Origin: CAZONU01 sp965370045
GTDB taxonomy: Bacteria > Planctomycetota > SZUA-567 > JAKLDR01
Direction of reading: 5' to 3'
Length of the DNA stretch: 36,122 nt
NCBI GenBank assembly: GCA_965370045.1
Contig: CBDUSI010000037.1
Span: 1 to 36,122 of the forward strand
The notes beneath the pieces were generated by a model, which did not search any database, had not been told where the DNA came from, and worked only from the letters and a program-made list of their open reading frames with translations. Within the stretch, counting starts at the first letter, position 1. Every line of letters begins with the position of its first letter. A program made the translations under genes and the position numbers. Below are positions 24,766 to 32,264 of this stretch, one piece after another.

Positions 24766-26777
24766 TACCTGTGCCCTCCTCCCCTCATCCGCCGCTGTGC
24801 CGCGGCGTACCTGGCCTGGAGGTTCCTCATGAAGCCCTGGAAGACCGGGGACCCCGCGATCTTCTGGAACTTGCCCCCCTCCCCCTGGCCCATGCTGGAA
24901 ATCTGCTGGCAGACCGTGATGAGGCTGCGGGGGTCGCCCTCCACGGCCTTGGTCACCACCGCCAGATCAGTGACGGCCTGGACGGTCCGACCGGCCGCGG
25001 CGTGCTCCCCGGCCCGGTCCAGGAGCCTGCTGACCGCGGCGTTGCGCGTCTTGCCGATCCCGTTGATGCAGGCCCGGAACTTCGCGTCCGCGAGCACCTT
25101 GCCGAACCTGCCGTCCTGGGCCATTCCCAGTATCTGCTGGCAGACCATCAGGGTGGACCCCAGGTTCTTGCTCACCGGCGCCATCATCGCTTTGATGTCG
25201 GCGATGACGTCGTCCGCGCGCTTCTGGGCGGCCCTGATGGCAATCCTCTCAATGAGCATGGATTGGTCGAACTTCTCGGCCTTCTCGGCCCGGCGGAGCA
25301 TCTCGTCGGCGTTCTTGAAGTCGCCGGCCTCGGTGAAGAACTTCGCGGCCCGGACGTAAGAGAAGGCGTCATCGCCAACCAGCTTGATGAAGCTCAGGGT
25401 GGCCCCGGCGGCTTCGGACCACTGCTTGTGCTGCTCGCAGAAGCGGGCCCTCAGCAGATGGGCGGCGGGCATCGGCGGCTGCATGTCCGGACTGGTCAGC
25501 GCCTTGAGGTAGCCCTCGGCCTCCCGGCGGCTGCGGTCGCCGACGGCCATCAGCAGCCTGCCGTAGACCAGCATGGCGACGCGGTTGTCCGGCCAGGCGC
25601 CCGGGGCCAAGGCGTGGTCACAGTTGTCCATGGCCTGCCGAAAGGCCTTCTGGGCGTCATCGGTCCTGCGCCGGGCCCTGAGCATCTGGGCGCCAAGCAG
25701 GTTCTGCTGCGCCTCGGCGGTCAGGCGCAGGCTCGCGCCCCGGCGAGCTATCTCGTCCACCGCACCGTTGCGATCCAGGTGATCCATGAGCCCGGCGGCG
25801 AAGATCACCAGCCCGGCCAGAATCGGGCCGGCGATGACCATCCACATCAGGAACAGCTTGAGGCCGCGGCCCGGCTTGCCCTTCGCCGTCGAGCGCACCA
25901 TGGCGAAGTAAGCCCCCAGCCCCAGGAGGATGGCCAGCAGCAGGCCGGGCACGACGCTCTTCAGGGCCAGGATGCCTACCACCCCGCTGTCCTCCAGGGG
26001 CAGACTCTCCTCCTCGGGATCGGTCAGCAGGATCAGGGCCAGGGACGAGAGCCGCATTCCGCTGTCCAGCATCTCGATGTCCGCCACGTGCCAGCCGGCC
26101 TCGGTCCTGGCCAGGTAAACCCGGTGCCAGAGGGTGGCGTCCATCCCGGTGCGCCGGTCCAGCGCGTAGTAGCGCACGCTCACCACCGCGCGATCCGGTC
26201 CCTCGCTGCGGACCCCCAGCACGCGCGGGGAGATGATCATCACCGCCTGCGGGAAAATGTTGGCGACCGGATCGGCCCGCGACGCTGTTAGCCTGTCGCG
26301 GGCCGCGGCTATCCATGCTGTCAGCCTCTCGCGGGCCGCGGCCATCCATACTTTCGGCGGGCGGGTCGAGAGCCCGGCGACGGTGCGCTCCAGCAGCAGG
26401 CCGGCGTCAATGGCCGCGACCATCCGTTTCTCGCCTCTTAGCCGCCCCTTCTCCCCTTCCAGCCCCTTGTAGAGCGCCCGGACGAACGCCTGGGGATCGG
26501 CCGGAATCGCCGCCGGCACGTCCGCCCCGGAGGACGCCGCGGGCGCGGGCTCAGGTGCGGGCGCGGGCTCCGCCTTGGGCTTCGGCTCGGCCTTGGGAAC
26601 GGGCGCGGGCGCGGGCTCCGCCTTGGGTTTCGGCTCGGCCTTGGGTGCGGGCGCGGGCGCAGGCTCCGCCTTGGGCGCCGGGGCCGCTTTGGGTTTGGAC
26701 CCGGCGTCTTCCCCCCCCCAAGCGAGAGAGGCCCAGAGCAGTCCGGCGAAAAGTAGCGGGGGAATGCGTCCAGTCAT
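24765..26777 (-). CDS. TPR-like membrane protein with a Pro/Ala/Lys-rich exported segment
   Basis: The 670-residue protein starts with a signal peptide (residues 1-21, ending SLAWG). A Lys/Pro/Ala/Glu-rich spacer (about 26-80, 16-residue unit around PKAEPKPKAEPAPAP) resembles a periplasm-spanning linker. A globular part (about 90-250) precedes two membrane helices near 275-325. The cytoplasmic part (about 340-670) is helical, TPR-like (ADEMLRRAEKAEKFDQ). It ends in two related repeats, LMVCQQILGMAQDGRFGKVL and LITVCQQISSMGQGEGGKF. It is the first gene of the run down to 18985 and is 60 bases from the upstream gene. Function is unknown; a link between envelope and cytosol is inferred from topology. 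Confidence 0.8.
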   Translation of the reverse strand: MTGRIPPLLFAGLLWASLAWGGEDAGSKPKAAPAPKAEPAPAPAPKAEPKPKAEPAPAPVPKAEPKPKAEPAPAPEPAPAASSGADVPAAIPADPQAFVRALYKGLEGEKGRLRGEKRMVAAIDAGLLLERTVAGLSTRPPKVWMAAARERLTAWIAAARDRLTASRADPVANIFPQAVMIISPRVLGVRSEGPDRAVVSVRYYALDRRTGMDATLWHRVYLARTEAGWHVADIEMLDSGMRLSSLALILLTDPEEESLPLEDSGVVGILALKSVVPGLLLAILLGLGAYFAMVRSTAKGKPGRGLKLFLMWMVIAGPILAGLVIFAAGLMDHLDRNGAVDEIARRGASLRLTAEAQQNLLGAQMLRARRRTDDAQKAFRQAMDNCDHALAPGAWPDNRVAMLVYGRLLMAVGDRSRREAEGYLKALTSPDMQPPMPAAHLLRARFCEQHKQWSEAAGATLSFIKLVGDDAFSYVRAAKFFTEAGDFKNADEMLRRAEKAEKFDQSMLIERIAIRAAQKRADDVIADIKAMMAPVSKNLGSTLMVCQQILGMAQDGRFGKVLADAKFRACINGIGKTRNAAVSRLLDRAGEHAAAGRTVQAVTDLAVVTKAVEGDPRSLITVCQQISSMGQGEGGKFQKIAGSPVFQGFMRNLQARYAAAQRRMRGGGHR
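26284..26349 (-). repeat. Two tandem 33-bp units in the TPR-like protein gene
   Basis: Units 26284-26316 and 26317-26349 match at 30 of 33 bases. They encode two adjacent 11-residue lines (MAAARERLTAW, IAAARDRLTAS), a recent in-frame duplication. Confidence 0.85.
26545..26700 (-). repeat. 48-bp repeats encoding the Pro/Ala/Lys spacer
   Basis: About three imperfect copies of a 48-base unit encode a 16-residue PKAEPKPKAEPAPAP-type unit. The pattern suggests the spacer length varies between strains. Confidence 0.7.
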
Positions 26778-26837
26778 TCGAGTTCCTCGCTGCCGGGGCG
26801 GGTTGCGTACCCCATTCCAGTAAGCTCGGCTTCGGTT

Positions 26838-27692
26838 CTAAACCTCCAGCGGCTCCAAGTCAAGCTTCTTGGGGCCCGAGCGCACCAGGCGCCCGGCGGG
26901 CACGGCCGGATCGTGGTTGAGGAGCAGCGGCCAGCCGCCCTTCTCGGCCGCGCCCAGCAGACGGCGCTTGGCCGCCAGGGTCTGGAGGGGGAAGAGGTCA
27001 TAGGCCATGATCCAGCGCGGGCGGCGCTGGGCGGCCAGGGGGCAGAGCTCGCCGGGCCCCAGCGCGACATTCCCCCCGGAGTCTATCCGCCAGGCCAGGT
27101 GCCCGCGGGTGTGCCCCCCGGTGGTGATGGCGGTCAGGCCCTCGGCCACCGGAAGCTCGCCCTCCCCGGAAAGGAGGCGCAGCTGCCCGGACGCCTCCAG
27201 CGGATCGTAGAGGTGATCCAGGTAGCTGGCTGGCGCGCGGCCCGTCTCGTCGTGGGCGTCCTGCCATTCCAGCTCGTGGATCAGGTACTCGGCGTTGGGG
27301 AAGGTCGGCGCGTGGCCGCCGGCGCCGTCCGGGCGCGTGGCCCACCCGCAGTGGTCGAAGTGCAGGTGGGTCAAGAGCACGGTGTCGAGGTCCTCCGGCG
27401 CGATGCCCAGCGCGGCGAGATTGTCGATAAGCGTGGGCGCGGACGCGTCCAGGCCGTAGATGTCCCGTTCCTTCTCGCTCCAGGTCCGGCCCATGCCGGC
27501 GTCGACCAGCACGCTGTGCCCTGCGTTCCTGACGACGTAGCAGTTGCAGGTCATGCGAATGCGATTGCGCTCGTCGGCGGGGTTCTCCCGCTCCCACAGC
27601 GGCTTGGGCACCACCCCGAACATGGCCCCGCCGTCCAGGTAAAAGAGCCCGTCGTCGGCGCGGAGTACCTCGATCTTCCCTACTCTCAACAT
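26838..27692 (-). CDS. Metallo-beta-lactamase-fold hydrolase
   Basis: The 284-residue protein has the metal motif HLHFDHCG (about residues 111-118), a second metal histidine in GGHTRGHLAW, and a late histidine in LLLNHDPAVPAGRL. The middle MAYDLFPLQTLAAKRRLL resembles the lactonase/COG0491 branch. The aspartate that usually bridges the two metals (GD before a Pro) reads GPGELCP here, so Glu replaces Asp at the aligned position. Such enzymes hydrolyse lactones or thioesters; the substrate is unknown. It starts at ATG 27692, overlapping the DUF1638 stop by seven bases, so the two genes are probably coupled. Confidence 0.85.
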   Translation of the reverse strand: MLRVGKIEVLRADDGLFYLDGGAMFGVVPKPLWERENPADERNRIRMTCNCYVVRNAGHSVLVDAGMGRTWSEKERDIYGLDASAPTLIDNLAALGIAPEDLDTVLLTHLHFDHCGWATRPDGAGGHAPTFPNAEYLIHELEWQDAHDETGRAPASYLDHLYDPLEASGQLRLLSGEGELPVAEGLTAITTGGHTRGHLAWRIDSGGNVALGPGELCPLAAQRRPRWIMAYDLFPLQTLAAKRRLLGAAEKGGWPLLLNHDPAVPAGRLVRSGPKKLDLEPLEV

Positions 27693-28450
27693 GACCTCTC
27701 CCCGCGCATGATGTCCGCGCCGGGGTCCCCGGCGACCAGCCGCTGGCCGCTCTCCAGCACCAGGAACTCCTCCGACGGCCAGTCGCCGGAGAGCAGCTTC
27801 TCCAGAAACGCCAGGCTGCCCGCCAGGCGCTGGTACTTCCAGTCGTGTTCGGCGGCCTCCGCGCGGGCGGCCGCCTCGAAGTGCTCGGGCACCGCGAAGC
27901 TCGGGGCGATGTAGGCCGCGCGGGTGTAGTGCTCCAGCCCGCCCTTGAGCTGTTCCCAGACGTACTCGGCGTTCTCCTCGCCGTACTCGGCGACCAGCTG
28001 CTGGTAGCTCTGCCCGGTGCCCAGGCGGTCGGCCACCGTGGGCATCTGCGGCCGGGGGAGGTTGGTCTTGTCGCGCTCCAGCCAGCCGGGGCTGAAGTAG
28101 TAGGTGCCCGGCTGGCCCTCGAACTCCCGCTGGTAGCGGGCGTGCGAGCCCAGCAGCAGCGCGATGCAGTCGTGGGCCCGGGGAATAATTACGGGGAGAC
28201 TTCGCGCGGTGAGATCGACCACGCCGTTATTGCAGAGCCCATAGCCCAGGGCGACGGCGTCGTAAAGCTGCGGGTCGGCCGCGTCGATCCTCGCCTGGAT
28301 CTCGCGGGCCATGCCCGGCTTCTCGACCTCGTGCAGCCCCTGGCTGAGCATGACCAGGTCCACCGCGCGGGGGGCCGAGGCCGCGGCGTGTGAGAGCTCG
28401 CGGGCCAGCACCTCGCAGGCGACGACCAGCAGGCGCTTCTCTTCAGCCAC
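27686..28450 (-). CDS. DUF1638-family protein
   Basis: The 254-residue protein carries the DUF1638 hallmark: VALGYGLCNNGVVDL followed by PVIIPRAHDCIALLLGS (about residues 67-105). It also has the later line GTYYFSPGWLER. Conserved Cys, Asn, His and Asp here look like a small catalytic or cofactor site. The family is often found near corrinoid or methyl-transfer genes in archaea and anaerobes, but no such gene is in this window. The GTG start follows AAAGGTGA. The stop overlaps the metallo-hydrolase start. The biochemical role of DUF1638 is not established. Confidence 0.85.
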   Translation of the reverse strand: MAEEKRLLVVACEVLARELSHAAASAPRAVDLVMLSQGLHEVEKPGMAREIQARIDAADPQLYDAVALGYGLCNNGVVDLTARSLPVIIPRAHDCIALLLGSHARYQREFEGQPGTYYFSPGWLERDKTNLPRPQMPTVADRLGTGQSYQQLVAEYGEENAEYVWEQLKGGLEHYTRAAYIAPSFAVPEHFEAAARAEAAEHDWKYQRLAGSLAFLEKLLSGDWPSEEFLVLESGQRLVAGDPGADIMRGERSC

Positions 28451-28507
28451 CGGTCACCTTTAACAGGGCAATGAGGGCCGGGCGGCGCGGCATCCGGGGA
28501 CCGCTCT

Positions 28508-28858
28508 TCAGCCCCCGGCCAGAGCCCGGACCTTCTGGAGGATGTGGCGCACGTGGGCGGAGCGGCACTCCGCCGGGCAGGCATCCAGGTTCTCCGGGTC
28601 CAGGCACATCCCCGGGCACTTGGCCGAGGGCGCCCAGTCCACCTTGTGGCGCGGCCCGTCGTAGAGGTCTTCGAATATCTTGATGGACATCGCCATGGTG
28701 GTGCCGCAGCCGGGCGCCTTGTGATCGAAGAGCAGCGCGCTGCCCGCGGGGGCATCGGTCTCCACCTGGCAGCCGGAGAGCTTGAGCTGGGGATCGCTCA
28801 GGAAGCCTTCGCGGTCCGGCCATTTCTTGCCGCACTGGGTGCAGCGCTTGAAGCTCAA
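28508..28858 (-). CDS. Cys-rich small protein, UUG start
   Basis: The 116-residue protein has eight cysteines. C6 and C9 (CTQC) look like a zinc knuckle; C30 and C51 (GCGTT) are isolated. The C-terminus holds four in a CX3CX8CX3C arrangement (C81, C85, C94, C98), which could bind a metal or an iron-sulfur cluster. The line 'FLFDHKAPGCGTT'-like (LLFDHKAPGCGTT) looks family-wide from memory, but no name is known. The TTG start is strongly supported by GGGGAGGAGG eight bases upstream. It precedes the DUF1638 gene by 57 bases and is probably co-transcribed with it. Confidence 0.75.
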   Translation of the reverse strand: MSFKRCTQCGKKWPDREGFLSDPQLKLSGCQVETDAPAGSALLFDHKAPGCGTTMAMSIKIFEDLYDGPRHKVDWAPSAKCPGMCLDPENLDACPAECRSAHVRHILQKVRALAGG

Positions 28859-28921
28859 AGACGCGACCTCCTCCCCGTCAGTGAAGTAGAATCCTAGCCG
28901 GCTTCCCGGACGGAATCAAGC

Positions 28922-29857
28922 TCAGCGGATCCGCTTGCGGGGCTGAACTCTGGCGACGCCGTCCTCGCCGGCAACGAGCTCGGCCAGGGCCAGCGCGCGC
29001 CCGTCCGGCGCGACGACCAGGCAGGGCTCACCGGCCATCGGCTCCGGGCCCTCGAACCCGAAGGCCGCCAACGGCTCGGGGATCCCGCGCGCGGCGCTCC
29101 GCCGGAGCGCGTCGTCAGCCGCGGTGAGGGCGATGAGTTGGGGCAGCCCCTCGCGGGCCGAGAGCAGACCCTCGGCGGCGCGGCCCTCGGCGGCCAGCTT
29201 CCTGAGCTCGTCGAGGCCTATTGACTCCTCCAGCGAGAATGACCCGACCCGGGTGCGCACCAGCGCGCACAGGTGCCCGCCGCAGCCCAGCCTCTCGCCC
29301 AGATCCCGGGCCAGCGCGCGGATGTAGGTGCCCTTCGAGACCCGGGCGGCCAACTCCAGCTCCGGCGGATCGAAGTCCAGCAGTTCAAGTTCGTGGTAAA
29401 CAGCCGGGCGCGGCGCGAGATCCACCCGCTCCCCCGCGCGCGCCTTCTTATGGGCGGCCCGGCCCCCGCGCTTGATCGCCGAGAAGTCCGGCGGCCGCTG
29501 CAACACCTCGCCGCGGAAGGCGTCCAGCGCCGCCTCCACCGCCTGGCGCGAGACGTCCACCGGCTTTTCCGCGCCCAGCGGCCGGCCGGTCGCGTCGTCG
29601 GTGTCGGTGGCCAGGCCCAGGCGGACCCGGGCGCGGTACTCCTTGTCGGCCTCGGACAGCAGGTGCACCAGCCTGGTGGCCCCGCCCACCGCCACGGGCA
29701 GGACCCCCGAGGCGGCCGGGTCCAGCGTGCCGGCGTGGCCGGCCGGCGCGCGGCCGAAGCAGCGGGCGGTGATGTCCGAGGCCCTGCGGCTGGAAATGCC
29801 AACGGGCTTGTCAAGGTTGACGAAGCCCTGGGGCGCGGGGATACTTGAGTCGGTCAT
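28922..29857 (-). CDS. truB: tRNA pseudouridine-55 synthase TruB
   Basis: TruB makes pseudouridine at position 55 of the T-loop in tRNAs. The 311-residue protein shows the catalytic signature GHAGTLDPAASGVLPVAVG (catalytic Asp46), the N-terminal GFVNLDKPVG line, and SKGTYIRALARDLGERLG in the second half. The length is typical. I place the start at ATG 29857 because homology begins about ten residues later; a TTG at 29893 would add 12 unlikely residues. No ribosome-binding site precedes the ATG, so it may be leaderless. The usual neighbours infB, rbfA and rpsO are absent. It diverges from the fusion gene with only 38 bases between the starts. Confidence 0.95.
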   Translation of the reverse strand: MTDSSIPAPQGFVNLDKPVGISSRRASDITARCFGRAPAGHAGTLDPAASGVLPVAVGGATRLVHLLSEADKEYRARVRLGLATDTDDATGRPLGAEKPVDVSRQAVEAALDAFRGEVLQRPPDFSAIKRGGRAAHKKARAGERVDLAPRPAVYHELELLDFDPPELELAARVSKGTYIRALARDLGERLGCGGHLCALVRTRVGSFSLEESIGLDELRKLAAEGRAAEGLLSAREGLPQLIALTAADDALRRSAARGIPEPLAAFGFEGPEPMAGEPCLVVAPDGRALALAELVAGEDGVARVQPRKRIR

Positions 29858-29895
29858 GCGGCCAATTCTAGAGCCTGCCGGTGGGAGCGTCAATA

Positions 29896-31149
29896 ATGTG
29901 CGCGCGTGAGGCGTCCGGCGACGTCGAGAAGCTGCGCGCGATACTCGCCGCCGGGGGCGAGCTGCGCCTGGCGGTCACCGGCTGGAGCATGCGTCCCATC
30001 CTTCGCGAGGGCGATTACCTGGTGGTCCGTCCGCTGGAGGGCCCGCCGCGGGTCGGCGAGGTAGTGGTCTACTCCCGCGCCGGACATCTCTGGGCCCACC
30101 GCCTGCTGGCCCGGTCGCCATCGGGCGGCTTCATGCTCACCAAGGGCGACGCGCGCGGCCGCCCCGACCCACCGGTGACCCCCGGAGAGCTGATCGGCCG
30201 GGCGGTGGCCGTGGAGCGCGACGGGCGGCGCACCGGGCTGGAGGGCCTGGCCTCGCGCCTGGCCGGGTTGGCAGTCAGCCTCTCGGGGCCGGCCGCCGCG
30301 CTGGGCCGGCGACTGGCCAAGAGCACCGGGCTGGGCGGCGGGGGCCGCAAGCGGCGGCTGCCGGCGGCCGGGTTCGCCCTGGAGTTAAGCGGCCCCGCCG
30401 ACCTCGTGAATCTCATGCCGCCGCCGGGGGAGCCTCGTCCATCCGGCGCCGTCGACTTCCGGGTGAGCGTCGAGCGCCGCGGGGCGCCGACCACCGGGGG
30501 CCGCTACGGGCTGACCGACACCGGGCGGGGGCGCTACACTTTCACATCGCCGGCGGTGCTGGCGCGCATCGACCTGACCCGCTCCGAGTGCCGCGCCGCG
30601 CTGCTCCCCGGGCAGGAGTACGACGGGTTCATCAGCCTGCTGCGGATTCTTTCCATTCTGCTAACCACCGAGCGCGGGGAGGGTCTGGCCCTGCACGCCT
30701 CGGCGGTGCGCCACGACGGCGGCGCCTACTTGTTCTGCGGGCCCGGCGGGACCGGCAAGAGCACCGCGCTGGGGCACGCGGCCGAGGCCGGCGCCGAGCC
30801 GCTGGCCGACGACCTGGTGCTCCTGCGCAAGGACTCCGGCCGCTGGCTGGCCTGGGGCCCGCCGCTGGAGCGCAACCTGTCCCGCAAGTCCTGCGCACCT
30901 GTCGACGGCTGGCCGGTAGCCGCGCTGCTGATACCCGCGCGGGGCACCTTCAAGCTGGAGGTAGAGACCCTCTCGCCGGCCCGCTGGGCGACACTGGCGG
31001 CGGTCTTCCCCCCGGGAGCACCGCTTTACGACAGGCTTCTCGACCGCCTGGGCGACCTCGCCGAGAGCGCCCCGACCTGCCGGATTTCCTACGCCGACCG
31101 CAAGGGATCGCTGGACCGGCTGTTCAAGCTGCTGGAAGATTCCCGGTGA
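29896..31149 (+). CDS. S24/S26-peptidase-like domain fused to an HPr-kinase-like domain
   Basis: The 417-residue protein joins two domains. Residues about 10-115 resemble the S24/S26 signal-peptidase-like fold: VTGWSMRPILREGDYLVV (likely nucleophile Ser), LWAHRLL (a His as in the S26B type), and MLTKGDARGRPDPPV. It has no membrane anchor, so it is not an ordinary signal peptidase. After a basic linker (GGGGRKRRL, about 150), residues about 270-417 resemble HPr-kinase-like ATPases, with Walker A GPGGTGKSTALGH (about 281) and PLADDLVLL near 303. Separate genes for these domains occur with PqqD and NTP_transf_5 genes in peptide-modification-type loci; no PqqD is here. The ATG has GGGAG eight bases upstream, and the TGA overlaps the next GTG. 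Confidence 0.8.
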   Translation: MCAREASGDVEKLRAILAAGGELRLAVTGWSMRPILREGDYLVVRPLEGPPRVGEVVVYSRAGHLWAHRLLARSPSGGFMLTKGDARGRPDPPVTPGELIGRAVAVERDGRRTGLEGLASRLAGLAVSLSGPAAALGRRLAKSTGLGGGGRKRRLPAAGFALELSGPADLVNLMPPPGEPRPSGAVDFRVSVERRGAPTTGGRYGLTDTGRGRYTFTSPAVLARIDLTRSECRAALLPGQEYDGFISLLRILSILLTTERGEGLALHASAVRHDGGAYLFCGPGGTGKSTALGHAAEAGAEPLADDLVLLRKDSGRWLAWGPPLERNLSRKSCAPVDGWPVAALLIPARGTFKLEVETLSPARWATLAAVFPPGAPLYDRLLDRLGDLAESAPTCRISYADRKGSLDRLFKLLEDSR

Positions 31150-32258
31150 GCCGCGCGGCGCTCCTGGAACTGGCCGCCGCCTGGCTGGAGCGCCCCGCTT
31201 CGGCCGAGAAAGCGCGTGCGGCGCTGGAGAAACTCCCGCCCGAAAAGCTGGCCCGCGCCGCGCGCGCCCACGGCCTCGCGGCGATCACGTTGGAGTCCGC
31301 CGACAAGTTGGACCTCCCCGAGGAGAAGCTCGCGCCGCTCCGCGGGGCCGCCCGGGCCGAGGTCGCCCGCTCGCTGCTCCTGGAAACCGCCCTCGCCGAG
31401 CTGGCCGGGAGGGCCCGCGAAAAAGGCCTGGCCGCGCTGCCCGTCAAGGGCCTGGCCCTCGACCATACTATCTATCCGCACCCCGGCCTGCGCCCGGCGG
31501 CTGACGTTGATCTGCTGGTCAAAGCTGAAGACCTCGCCGGCTGGGGCGAGCTGCTGGCCGCGCTGGGCTACCGCAAGTTCGAGCGCGTGGACCGCACCTG
31601 GCGCCGCGGCGAGCGGGAGATCGTCGACCTCCACGCTTCGAGCAGCGACCTCGCCGGGGTCATCGACGTTCCCGAGGAGTTGAGCCCCGTGCGCCTGGAC
31701 ATCGACGCGATCTTCGCGCGCGCCGTCAAAGCTGAAGGCCTGCCCCTGCCGGTGCCCTGCGCGGAGGACCAGCTGCTCCTGGCCGCCGCGCACGGCCTGG
31801 GCGTGCACGTCTTCGAGAAGCTGGTCTGGCTGCTGGACGTCGCCGTGCTGCTGGGCGCCAAGCCGGACGTCGGACGGCTGGTGGACGAGGCCCGCCGGAC
31901 CGGCGCCGACCGGCTGCTCTTCCACAGCCTGGTGCTCGCCGGGCGGCTGGACCTGGCCGACCCGCCGGAAGCGCTGCTCAATGAGCTGCGCCCGGCCAGG
32001 CTCGGCCGGCTGGAGCGCAAGCTCGTCGAGAGGCTCCGCAGAGAACAGCTGCCCGACCGCGCCGAGTTCCTGCTGGCCCTGGCCCTGCCGGCGCCGGGAG
32101 GTTACAGGAAGACGTTGATCACACGGGCGCTCCTCCCGCGCAAGCGAACCGTCGCGCCGGGGGGCAAAGGTTCACCCGCCGGGGAGGGCCTGCTGCGCGG
32201 CGCGCTGGCACACGCTCTGCGCCTCGGGCGGATGGCCTGGCTGGCGCTGGGGCCCTGA
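31146..32258 (+). CDS. NTP_transf_5-family nucleotidyltransferase-like protein
   Basis: The 370-residue protein has the family's core: ALPVKGLALDHTIYPHPGLR (about 97-116), then RPAADVDLLVKAEDL with the DxD metal pair, then WGELLAALGYRKFERV. A helical C-terminal half follows, ending in a basic tail. The family is placed among nucleotidyltransferases, but its substrates are not established. The start is the GTG that overlaps the TGA of the fusion gene by four bases (GTGA, 31146-31149); the frame is open further upstream, but that part is antisense-like. Coupling suggests the two proteins act together. Its stop is six bases from a converging gene. Confidence 0.8.
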   Translation: MSRAALLELAAAWLERPASAEKARAALEKLPPEKLARAARAHGLAAITLESADKLDLPEEKLAPLRGAARAEVARSLLLETALAELAGRAREKGLAALPVKGLALDHTIYPHPGLRPAADVDLLVKAEDLAGWGELLAALGYRKFERVDRTWRRGEREIVDLHASSSDLAGVIDVPEELSPVRLDIDAIFARAVKAEGLPLPVPCAEDQLLLAAAHGLGVHVFEKLVWLLDVAVLLGAKPDVGRLVDEARRTGADRLLFHSLVLAGRLDLADPPEALLNELRPARLGRLERKLVERLRREQLPDRAEFLLALALPAPGGYRKTLITRALLPRKRTVAPGGKGSPAGEGLLRGALAHALRLGRMAWLALGP

Positions 32259-32264
32259 AGGCCC

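Noticed and set aside
29896..31149. A true HPr kinase/phosphorylase for sugar catabolite control
   Set aside because: The fused S26-like domain, the NTP_transf_5 partner and the absence of ptsH or PTS genes do not fit; only the P-loop fold is shared.
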